Source: Clostridia bacterium (GTDB taxonomy: Bacteria; Bacillota; Clostridia; Oscillospirales; CAG-272). Taken from it: a stretch of 47,391 nucleotides of DNA. Shown here piece after piece: positions 35,115 through 42,942 of this stretch. Below the pieces are notes generated by a model, which ran no database searches, was not told the origin of the DNA, and saw only the letters and a program-made list of their open reading frames with translations. The stretch is taken from assembly GCA_017503325.1 (NCBI GenBank), contig JAFVTI010000033.1, forward strand, positions 1-47,391. Direction: 5' to 3'. The position numbers and the translations under genes were made by a program. The stretch's first letter is position 1, and each line of letters opens with the position of its first letter.

Positions 35115-37262
35115 ATGAAAAAATCCTTTTACATATACTGCACGGCCTTGTGCCTTGTATTGCTTTTTACCTTGCTGACGCAGAGTGCCTATGCAGAGCA
35201 GGTGCGCACCTATTCGGTCACGCTGGACGAGCCGAAAAGCATCACCGCAGAAAACAGCCCTGTCATCTTCAAGGACTACGCACACGGCACCGATCCCGTG
35301 CTGACGCTTTCGGGCTGGGTCAAAACAGACCTGACCATGCAAAAATATGAATACACCATCGACGGCGGCAAAACATGGATCTCGCTGACCGACGCGGTCA
35401 CCGAGCGTCCCGACACCAAGCATTTTTGCCCCGACACCTGGCGCACGGCGGGCTATCGCGTGCAAATCGACGTTTCCCTGCTGCAGCGCGGCACGTACGA
35501 CGTATTCGTGCGCGGCTACACCACCACGGGTGAGATATTGGATCTGCTTGTTTTGCTGGATGTCAGAATCGGTCACGTGGACGAGCAGAGCTTCAGCTAC
35601 CGCCAGGTCAATCTGCGCGCACTTGGCGGAAAGGGCGATTCCCTTACCTTGTCTGCCGCGCAAGCCTTGGAGCTTGACGCTTACAGCCTTTACAAATTCA
35701 CGCGCGCCGAGATTTTTCTGGACACTCCCGCTACGCTGACCCTTTCGGCGGCAGACGCGACCGATCCCTTGTATTTTTCGATCTCCGCCACGGCACAAGA
35801 GACCGAAAACGGGCTTGCCGTCGTATTCGATCTGACAGATATGCACTACGCAGGCAAGCTGCAGCTTGCCTCGGATACCGACGTGCAGATCGACCGCATC
35901 CGCTTTTATTACAGCACACCCGATTACTATACGGGAGAGCTCAAGATCCACATGACGCTGAGTGCGCACGACTATCTGGGCGGTGCCAATATGGTAGCCC
36001 CCGAGCTGCTTGCAGACGATACGGTGGGCACTTATACCAAAATTTTTGCCACCGACAACACAAATGACCCCTATATCTATTTCAACGTGGCCAATTACCT
36101 CAACGAAACGCAGAACGTGCTGGTCAGCGCGGATCACTACCGCTATGCCGTGATCACGCTGCAGACCCCCCAGACCAATCCCGCTGCTCACTTCCGCCTG
36201 TTTTTGTGCGCAGGTGACATCCGAGGCCCTTCGGGCGACAGCCACATTGCATTCATGCCCATCAACGACGGAAAATGGCACACGTACGTCATCCCGCTCT
36301 ACGAGGAAAACGACTGGACCGGTCAGATCCACGGCATGCGCTTTGACTTTGTGGACGCCCACGCTGCCCTTGGGGATTACGCCAATATTGCATCCATTGG
36401 CTTTTACCCCGATCGTGAGAATGCAGAGGCTGCGGCAAACGAGCCCCTTGAGGTATATCACGAGCAAGGCATCGTGCCCGTGGACAAATACATGGAAGAG
36501 GGACGCGCTCCCTCGGGCAGAGCCGACGCCATTACCTGGTTTGACGACAGCCTTGCCGCCTGCTTCGGCGGGGAAAATAAGGCCTCCTTTGACTTTGACA
36601 AATACGGACATCTGATGCTCAGCGCAACCACAACCACCAACGACCCCTATGTCAGCTTTGATATGCAGACCTACGCATCTCTGACCGGCCTGCCGCTTTT
36701 GCGCGCCGAGGAAAACAAGGTCATCGTACTGCGCATCATGGCAGACGAGGGCATTGTGGGCAAGAATTTCGTGCTCTATTACTATTCCGGCGGCTTCAAT
36801 TACGCCGAGGGCACGCGTGCCATTGGCGCAAATTTTCAGGCAAAGGACAGTTGGGAATACCTGATCTACGATATGTCCGAGGCGGAATATTGGACGGATG
36901 AGATTCTTGGCATGCGCCTGGATTTTGCTTCCCAGATCAACACCGCCCAAAAGGTTTGCGTTTCTGATATCCTGTTCTTTGCCGACATGGACGCATGGTA
37001 CGCTTACGCCGACGCGCACGGCATTGCACCCGACGGCTCAGATGCACCCGAAGTTGGCCAGACCACGGCAGAGCCCGAAACCGAGCGCCCCACTATTGAA
37101 ATTCCCACCCAAGGCCCGGGACTTGAATACATCCCACCCGAGCAGGAAACACAACAGCCGGACGGCTGCAAGGGACTGATTGCAGGCCATGCGCTGCTCC
37201 TCTTATCCGTATGCTTATTATCCTGCTGTAAATTCAAATACAAAAAAGGAGACAGATCATGA
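35115..37262 (+). CDS. Surface protein with two NDPY-type domains and GC-TM-basic C-terminus
   Basis: 715 residues. A signal peptide (about 1-24) is followed by an Ig-like beta domain (about 30-150), a jelly-roll-like region (about 155-270), and two copies of the domain shared with the neighbours: about 310-440 (NDPYIYFNV, LFLCAGDIRGPSG, WHTYVIPLY, GMRFDF) and about 515-640 (NDPYVSFDM, WEYLIYDMSE, GMRLDF). A Thr/Pro/Glu-rich linker leads to Gly-Cys-Lys-Gly, a hydrophobic helix (LIAGHALLLLSVCLLSCC) and a basic end. The stop overlaps the next start by 4 nt (ATGA), so the two are translationally coupled. Function unknown; glycan binding is a guess. Confidence 0.75.
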   Translation: MKKSFYIYCTALCLVLLFTLLTQSAYAEQVRTYSVTLDEPKSITAENSPVIFKDYAHGTDPVLTLSGWVKTDLTMQKYEYTIDGGKTWISLTDAVTERPDTKHFCPDTWRTAGYRVQIDVSLLQRGTYDVFVRGYTTTGEILDLLVLLDVRIGHVDEQSFSYRQVNLRALGGKGDSLTLSAAQALELDAYSLYKFTRAEIFLDTPATLTLSAADATDPLYFSISATAQETENGLAVVFDLTDMHYAGKLQLASDTDVQIDRIRFYYSTPDYYTGELKIHMTLSAHDYLGGANMVAPELLADDTVGTYTKIFATDNTNDPYIYFNVANYLNETQNVLVSADHYRYAVITLQTPQTNPAAHFRLFLCAGDIRGPSGDSHIAFMPINDGKWHTYVIPLYEENDWTGQIHGMRFDFVDAHAALGDYANIASIGFYPDRENAEAAANEPLEVYHEQGIVPVDKYMEEGRAPSGRADAITWFDDSLAACFGGENKASFDFDKYGHLMLSATTTTNDPYVSFDMQTYASLTGLPLLRAEENKVIVLRIMADEGIVGKNFVLYYYSGGFNYAEGTRAIGANFQAKDSWEYLIYDMSEAEYWTDEILGMRLDFASQINTAQKVCVSDILFFADMDAWYAYADAHGIAPDGSDAPEVGQTTAEPETERPTIEIPTQGPGLEYIPPEQETQQPDGCKGLIAGHALLLLSVCLLSCCKFKYKKGDRS

Positions 37263-39718
37263 AAAAATTTTTCAAAGCTTTGGTATGTCTGACGCTTTGC
37301 CTTTGTCTGGCAATGCCCTTGACTCTCATCTGTTCCGCACAGGAGAATTCCTCGCAGGCAGGGGAGCTTGACGGAGAGGTCAGCCGCCAGACCGAGGAGG
37401 TCACGCTCTCGGACGGTACAAAAACCGGTCTGACCATTGATACCATCACGTTGGACGGCACATATGGCAGTAAGGAGGTCATCGTTGCCTCTGCCAACCT
37501 TGCCAACACCAACCTTTCCATTGAAGTCATCAACTGCGGCGACTACATGGTTTCCGCCACCTCTATGATGGCGGCGGCAGAAAAATATAATGCCGAGCAC
37601 TCAGGTCAGACCGTACTGGCTGCCGTGAACGGTGACCTTTGGATGACCGCCGTGCACAGCAATACCGAGGTGACCACTAAGGTATTCAAGGTGCCGCGCG
37701 GCTTTACCATGATCGACGGAGAAATCTGGGCGACCCAGCAGATTGGTATGGAAAACTACGTGGCTACCAATGCTGAAAAGGGCACCACCAGCCCCGACAA
37801 GGCAGCATTTGGTATTACCTCGGCCAACCAGCCCCTGGTCGGCACACCCGTTGTGGAGATTACGGTCAAGAATGAAAGCAAGGATTACTCCACCGCGGCC
37901 GACGGCATCAACCGCCTGCCTGCCTGGAACTCGCTGATCGTTTACAACTACCGCTGCAACGATACCAACTATGCCCTTTCCGATGCTTACGAGATCGAAA
38001 TCGAGGTGGATTCCTCGGCGTTTACGCTTGACGGAAAGGTCAGCGGCACGGTCAAGGCCATCTATCCCGCAAATTCCACGACCCGTCCCGCATTCAACGA
38101 GAAAAACGTAGTGCTGACCGCGCGCGGCTCGGCACAAAGTAAGCTCAAGGATCATTTCTCGGTAGGCGACACCGTTTCCTTTGATCTGACGCTGACCGAC
38201 AAATTGGGCAACACCGAGCTCTGGCAGACCGTCGAGGATGCCATTGGCGGCCACATGATCGTACTCAACGACGGCAAGATCCACACCGCCAACGGTGACG
38301 GCTCGGAATACCCCACCACGCTGATCGGCTATAAGCAGGATGGAACGGTCATGATGCTGACCGTCAACTCTCAGTCCGCCGGCAAATATGCGGGTCTGAA
38401 GTTCTCCCAGGGCATCAAATTCTGTACCGAGCTTGGCTATAACAGCGTATTTTACATGGACGGCGGCGGCTCTGCGACCTTCGTTTCCTTGGAAGAGGGC
38501 GAGAGCGGCACGACCTACATAGCAAGAAACAACGGCTCTGATCCGCTCAAGGACGACGCAGGCAACGTCATCGGCAGCTCTGTACGAAGCGTGATCAACG
38601 GCGTGGGCTTTGTCTGGAACGATACGCCCGTTTGCGACGCGCAAGGCTCGCTTGACTACATTGAATATCCCCTCTTTGACTACAGTCAGATCTCCTGCGA
38701 GTACGTTTGCGGTGAGTTGATGGCTGAATTCATGGGCGGACACAACGCCGTGGATACCTATTACGACAAAGAGCAGGGCGGACTGGTCATCGAGCTCAAT
38801 GCCAGAAGCAACGACCCCTATGCAGCCTTTGACATGACCTCGCTTTCTCAGGTCAACGCAGACGAATACAAGTATATCGTCATATGCGCCAAGACCAACA
38901 GAGACAGCGTCAACACCAGCACCTCGGCCATCTTTTACGCGTGTGGCTCTACTATGGGCGCTGTGGGCGGTCAGACCGTTTGGTACGAGGTCCCCAAGGG
39001 AGATGAGTGGAGCTACCACATCATCGATATGAGCAAGAAGCCGGGTTGGTCGGGTAAGATCAACAATCTGCGCTTTGATATTTTTGACGGACCGACGGTC
39101 GATCAAGGATACAGCATGACGTTTTCCATGATCGCCTTTGCAAAAACCGCAGAAGACGCTCAAAAGCTGACCGAGGGCTACGTGCCCGAGGGCTGTATTG
39201 CCGATTTCGGTGCTTTCAAGCAGACCTTGCTTGACGTGCTCAATGCAAAAAAGCAAGTAAACGCACTCCTTTCCGATGCGCAAGCTGCTGCAAATAACGC
39301 TTCTGCCGCGCTGGCTGCCGTGCAGGACGTTGCGACAACGAACGAGCAGACAACCGCACTCTATGAGCAAGCAGAGGAGCTTTTGGCAAAGGTCAACGGC
39401 TCTTTGGAGTCGCTCAAAGCCACAAACGCATCCATTCAAGAGCTCAAGGACGAGACCGATACCGCGGCATCCTTGGTTGAACAGGCAAAAGCAACACTTA
39501 CCGCTCTGCAGGCAGACGCCTCTGCACTGACAGACAAAATTGCCGAGCTTGTGACGGCAAGCGAGCAGACCGAGGCACCCCAGACCACCGAGCCGGGGAC
39601 GCAAGCACCCGAGACCCAAGCCGAGCAATCCACGGGCTGCAAGAGCGTACTTTTTGCAGGCTCTGCCCTTCTTTTGCTTGCAGGATGCGCTTTGACACTT
39701 GGAAAAAAGCGTGATTGA
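37259..39718 (+). CDS. Surface phosphodiester glycosidase (NAGPA-like) with NDPY domain, coiled coil and GC-TM-basic C-terminus
   Basis: 819 residues. After a signal peptide (1-24) comes a NAGPA/phosphodiester glycosidase domain (about 45-460) with the family's late motif YMDGGGSATF and the earlier GGHMIVLNDGK and TLIGYKQDG. NAGPA relatives cleave sugar phosphodiesters and in bacteria are often linked to exopolysaccharide or teichoic-acid-type polymers. One copy of the shared domain follows (about 515-640; NDPYAAFDM, WSYHIIDMSKKPGWSG, LRFDIFDG). Residues 655-770 form an alanine-rich coiled coil. The C-terminus has Gly-Cys-Lys-Ser, a hydrophobic helix and KKRD. It is coupled to the gene upstream and precedes a small lipoprotein gene. 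Confidence 0.82.
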   Translation: MKKFFKALVCLTLCLCLAMPLTLICSAQENSSQAGELDGEVSRQTEEVTLSDGTKTGLTIDTITLDGTYGSKEVIVASANLANTNLSIEVINCGDYMVSATSMMAAAEKYNAEHSGQTVLAAVNGDLWMTAVHSNTEVTTKVFKVPRGFTMIDGEIWATQQIGMENYVATNAEKGTTSPDKAAFGITSANQPLVGTPVVEITVKNESKDYSTAADGINRLPAWNSLIVYNYRCNDTNYALSDAYEIEIEVDSSAFTLDGKVSGTVKAIYPANSTTRPAFNEKNVVLTARGSAQSKLKDHFSVGDTVSFDLTLTDKLGNTELWQTVEDAIGGHMIVLNDGKIHTANGDGSEYPTTLIGYKQDGTVMMLTVNSQSAGKYAGLKFSQGIKFCTELGYNSVFYMDGGGSATFVSLEEGESGTTYIARNNGSDPLKDDAGNVIGSSVRSVINGVGFVWNDTPVCDAQGSLDYIEYPLFDYSQISCEYVCGELMAEFMGGHNAVDTYYDKEQGGLVIELNARSNDPYAAFDMTSLSQVNADEYKYIVICAKTNRDSVNTSTSAIFYACGSTMGAVGGQTVWYEVPKGDEWSYHIIDMSKKPGWSGKINNLRFDIFDGPTVDQGYSMTFSMIAFAKTAEDAQKLTEGYVPEGCIADFGAFKQTLLDVLNAKKQVNALLSDAQAAANNASAALAAVQDVATTNEQTTALYEQAEELLAKVNGSLESLKATNASIQELKDETDTAASLVEQAKATLTALQADASALTDKIAELVTASEQTEAPQTTEPGTQAPETQAEQSTGCKSVLFAGSALLLLAGCALTLGKKRD

Positions 39719-39719
39719 T

Positions 39720-39974
39720 ATGAGAAGATACGTCTTTGTTTGCGTGACCCTTTTGCTGATATTCAGCTTTGCAGCGTGCATGCCCGCGCCTTTCGGGCAG
39801 GGAGATGAAACGACTGCACAGACTGAACGGGAATCGGAATTGATGACTGAGCAGATAACCGACGAACAGACAACCGAAAAAGAAACACAGCAAGAAACGC
39901 AAACGCAACAAGAAACCACAGAGGAAGAGACCACCTACGGCCCGCTTCACTTCCCCGAGGAAACGGGGGAATAA
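39720..39974 (+). CDS. Small Glu/Thr/Gln-rich lipoprotein
   Basis: 84 residues. The ATG at 39720 lies 1 bp after the upstream stop, so translation is probably coupled; no strong ribosome site is visible. A short signal peptide ends in FSFAACM (Cys at about residue 20). The rest is Glu/Thr/Gln-rich and disordered. It is the last gene of the surface operon. Confidence 0.65.
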   Translation: MRRYVFVCVTLLLIFSFAACMPAPFGQGDETTAQTERESELMTEQITDEQTTEKETQQETQTQQETTEEETTYGPLHFPEETGE

Positions 39975-40011
39975 AAGCAGCCCGATGGGCTGATCAATGA
40001 AATAACCGAAA

Positions 40012-40043
40012 AAGGGCTGCTTGTAAGCAGCCCTTCGTTTTTT
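40012..40043. terminator. Bidirectional terminator between convergent genes
   Basis: AAGGGCTGC pairs with GCAGCCCTT; T-run on the plus side and A-run before the stem, which serves the minus-strand gene ending at 40065. It is preceded by a CAGCCC-GAT-GGGCTG mini-hairpin. Confidence 0.88.
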
Positions 40044-40064
40044 CAAACATTTTCCACCTAAAAA

Positions 40065-41024
40065 TCAATGATAAAACTCGTGATTTCCGATGCGGAAGGC
40101 ATATTTGCGGTTATTTTGAATCCAGGACGAGGTGGCAATGGACGGATTGAGAAAATACAGCACGGATCCTGACAAGGTATATCCGTCCAGACACATTTTT
40201 GCCGCCACGACGGCAGATTTTGTGGGCGTATTGTAAATCGTTCCGTTGGCTACGGGCGTAAACTGTGTGCCGTATTTTCTGTCAAACACCACGCCCTTGA
40301 CCGTATTGGGAAACTGCTTTGATCTGACGCGATTGAGCACCACCGTGCCCACGCCGATCTGACCCGTAAAGCTCTCGCCCTTGGCCTCGGCCGAAATGAT
40401 GCGGGCAAGCCAATACAGATCCTCATAATCATACGCGCTGTCCGCCTTGACCATGCTCCTGGCCTGCTTATAGGTCACATTCCAGCCCGTGACCTTATTT
40501 GTCGTGCCGTCGGAAATGCTGCCGGAAGGCTTTTGCGTGCTTTGCGCGGGCGGCTTGGTTGTGCTCTGCGTGCTCGGTTTTGTTGTCTGAGGCTTGGTTT
40601 GCGGCTTTGTTGTTTGTGCGTTTTGCGTCTGTGTGCCTTGTGTCTGCGCACCTTGCGCATTCGTGCTTTGGGAGGGCTTTTGCAGCATGCCCGGAATTCT
40701 GATGCTCTCCTCTTCCGTTTGTATTTCGGGCTGCTCGGAGGGGCTTGATTCGATCGGACGCTGGGTGGTAAACACAGAAACCTCGGTGTCGCAATCAACC
40801 TCTGTCTGCTCGTTTTCCATGGAAATTTCGGGTATGTAGAGCGGATCTTGCGGCTCAATCGGCTCGCCGCCGATCAAATTCCATGCGCCAACGTCCCGTC
40901 CTTCTATCATATCCACGGTGGCATATCCGCTGTACACCACCGAAAGTCCTGCCAGAATCGCGCACACGGGCACCGTGTATCGCGGTCGCTGCAGCACGCG
41001 GCGTATTTTTTTGAAAATTTTCAT
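40065..41024 (-). CDS. SleB-type cell wall hydrolase, membrane-anchored
   Basis: 319 residues. The ATG at 41024 is chosen because AAAGGA is 8 nt upstream; an ATG at 41033 lies against it. An N-terminal helix (about 20-40) anchors the protein. A disordered Thr/Gln/Pro/Lys-rich linker (about 60-190) leads to a C-terminal Hydrolase_2 (SleB/CwlJ) domain (about 205-319): LYWLARIISAEAKGESFTGQIG with the catalytic Glu, then GTVVLNRV and a C-terminal FRIGNHEFYH. The family opens spore cortex peptidoglycan or remodels walls; here a vegetative role is possible since no other spore gene is present in the window. Confidence 0.9.
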   Translation of the reverse strand: MKIFKKIRRVLQRPRYTVPVCAILAGLSVVYSGYATVDMIEGRDVGAWNLIGGEPIEPQDPLYIPEISMENEQTEVDCDTEVSVFTTQRPIESSPSEQPEIQTEEESIRIPGMLQKPSQSTNAQGAQTQGTQTQNAQTTKPQTKPQTTKPSTQSTTKPPAQSTQKPSGSISDGTTNKVTGWNVTYKQARSMVKADSAYDYEDLYWLARIISAEAKGESFTGQIGVGTVVLNRVRSKQFPNTVKGVVFDRKYGTQFTPVANGTIYNTPTKSAVVAAKMCLDGYTLSGSVLYFLNPSIATSSWIQNNRKYAFRIGNHEFYH

Positions 41025-41083
41025 ATTCTGCATCCTTTCATAAAAATTCCAACGATGCTGCAGTCATGGAAGTCAACAGAAAT

Positions 41084-41112
41084 ATTGTAACAGAAAACAC
41101 TTGTCGGCGCAA
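41084..41112 (-). promoter_or_regulatory. Sigma-A type promoter for SleB-like gene
   Basis: On the minus strand TTGCGC, 17 bp, TACAAT, about 60 bp before ATG 41024. Confidence 0.65.
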
Positions 41113-41185
41113 GGAACAATATTTGGAAGTGGAGAGTGCAGAATAAAAACATCTTGTAAAGTTTTTTTGCGGCGCCCAAAAGCAC

Positions 41186-41214
41186 TTGCAAACCACTATA
41201 TTTTGTGGTATACT
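41186..41214 (+). promoter_or_regulatory. Sigma-A type promoter for maf-mreB-mrdA operon
   Basis: TTGCAA, 17 bp, TATACT, about 68 bp before ATG 41282. Confidence 0.75.
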
Positions 41215-41281
41215 TATACTTGGATTAATATGGATAGGTATACTCATTTTTACTGCCTATCATCGAACAGGAGTTCTGTAT

Positions 41282-41890
41282 ATGAAAGTCATTTTGGCAT
41301 CCAAATCGCCACGCAGAAAGGAAATACTTGAAACGCTGGGCGTTCCCTTTACAATTCTGACCGCCGACACCGACGAAAGCAGCAATCAGAATGACCCTGC
41401 GCTGCTTGTGGAGCAGCTTTCCCTGCAAAAGGCGCAGGACGTGCAAAATATGCTTGACGCGCAGGACAAACTTTTGCCAGACACGCTGATCATCGCATCC
41501 GATACGGTGGTTGCGCTGAACGGTGAGATTTTGGGCAAGCCGCACGATCGCGAGGACGCGCGCCGCATGATACGCGGACTGCAAAGCTCTACGCACCACG
41601 TGCTCTCTGGCATTGCACTTTGCTATATTGACGCAGATGGCAACAGAAAAGGCGCGGTTTCGCATGCCTCAACCGCTGTGCATTTCGGGCCTATGAGTGA
41701 GGCGGACATTGAGCTGTATCTTGATTCGGGCGAGCCCTACGACAAGGCAGGCGCATACGCCATTCAGGGTCTTGCGGGCAGATGGATCACGGGCATTGAG
41801 GGCGATTATTTCAACGTGGTCGGCCTTCCCGTCAACGTCATGTGCGACTTGGCGCAAAGAGCGTTGGGGATTGATTTACTCAGATTATAA
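41282..41890 (+). CDS. maf: Maf-family nucleoside triphosphate pyrophosphatase
   Basis: 202 residues. It starts at ATG 41282 after CAGGAG; a longer frame from 41186 includes the promoter and is rejected. The Maf signature VILASKSPRRKEIL opens the protein, followed by IIASDTVVALNGEILGKP and AGAYAIQGLAGRWI. Maf proteins hydrolyse non-canonical nucleotides such as dTTP/UTP or modified bases and are often next to mreB in Firmicutes, as here (41 bp apart). Confidence 0.96.
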   Translation: MKVILASKSPRRKEILETLGVPFTILTADTDESSNQNDPALLVEQLSLQKAQDVQNMLDAQDKLLPDTLIIASDTVVALNGEILGKPHDREDARRMIRGLQSSTHHVLSGIALCYIDADGNRKGAVSHASTAVHFGPMSEADIELYLDSGEPYDKAGAYAIQGLAGRWITGIEGDYFNVVGLPVNVMCDLAQRALGIDLLRL

Positions 41891-41931
41891 AGACATTATG
41901 TAGGGGAGTTTTACAGAAAGGAGGGAGAGCT

Positions 41932-42939
41932 TTGGCAAAGCATATCGGTATCGATCTCGGTACGTCCAATACACGGTTCTGGCTGAAGGAAAAAGGCATA
42001 CTTTTGCGCTCTCCCTCCGCCGTTGCCATTGACAGCCGCACGCACGAGGTGGTATGCGTGGGCAGTGATGCCCGCCGTATGGTGGGCAAGACCCCCATAC
42101 ACCTCTCGGCTTACAGACCCATTCAGGACAGCGTGGTAACAAATTTGGAGGTCACCTCCACCATGGTCCGTGAATTTTTTGAGCGCACCAACTGCACGGG
42201 ATTTTTCAACAAGCCCATTGTGCTTGCAGCCAGCCCTTACCGACTGACCGACGTGGAGCGATTGGCCATTGAGACCGCGATTTTGGACGCGGGCGCAAAA
42301 TCGGTTGCCATGATCGACGCGCCGCTTGCCGCGGCTCTTGGCGCAGGCTTGCGCATTTCCGATCCGCGCGGCTGCATGGTCTGCGACATTGGCGGCGGCA
42401 CCACAGAGATTGCCGTGATCAGCTCGGGCGGCATTGTGCGCGCAAAATCCTTGCGCGTGGGCGGCGACAAATTTGACCAAGCCATCATCAACTACTGCAA
42501 ATACCGCAAGGATCTGATCGTGGGCGACACGGCTGCCGAAATGGCCAAGCGTCAGCTGGCGGTGGCATCCCCCGACATTGACCGCGGCTCTATGCAGATC
42601 TTTGGCAGAAACGTGCGCACCGGTCTTGCGACCACGCAGACCATTGCGTCGGGCGAGGTCTGCCAGGCTCTGCGCGCGCCCTTGGAGGCCATTATCCGCG
42701 CTATCATTACTACCATTGAGGAAACTCCCCCCGAGATCGCGGGCGACATTTTCGATTTTGGCATCATGCTGACGGGCGGCGGCGCCAATATTCCCGGACT
42801 TGCCGCGCTGATCAGCAAGCACGCAGGCGTGCGTGTGATCGTGGCAAAGCAGCCCATGGACGCAGTCTGCCACGGTCTTGGCAGATTTATCGAACATCCT
42901 AAGCTGACCTCCAAGCAGCTGATTTACAGATCGAGGTAA
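41932..42939 (+). CDS. mreB: Rod shape-determining protein MreB
   Basis: An actin-like ATPase that guides lateral wall synthesis. The start is TTG 41932 behind GGAGGGAG. The 335-residue protein shows IGIDLGTSNTRFWL (phosphate 1), CDIGGGTTEIAVI (phosphate 2) and LTGGGANIPGL (adenosine). Length is normal. mrdA follows 3 bp after the stop; mreC and mreD, which normally lie between, are absent from this locus. Confidence 0.95.
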   Translation: MAKHIGIDLGTSNTRFWLKEKGILLRSPSAVAIDSRTHEVVCVGSDARRMVGKTPIHLSAYRPIQDSVVTNLEVTSTMVREFFERTNCTGFFNKPIVLAASPYRLTDVERLAIETAILDAGAKSVAMIDAPLAAALGAGLRISDPRGCMVCDIGGGTTEIAVISSGGIVRAKSLRVGGDKFDQAIINYCKYRKDLIVGDTAAEMAKRQLAVASPDIDRGSMQIFGRNVRTGLATTQTIASGEVCQALRAPLEAIIRAIITTIEETPPEIAGDIFDFGIMLTGGGANIPGLAALISKHAGVRVIVAKQPMDAVCHGLGRFIEHPKLTSKQLIYRSR

Positions 42940-42942
42940 GGC

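Noticed and set aside
37601..39934. 777-codon open frame opposite the NAGPA-like gene
   Set aside because: Antisense shadow; product has no recognisable domain or signal peptide, while the plus-strand frame has clear motifs.
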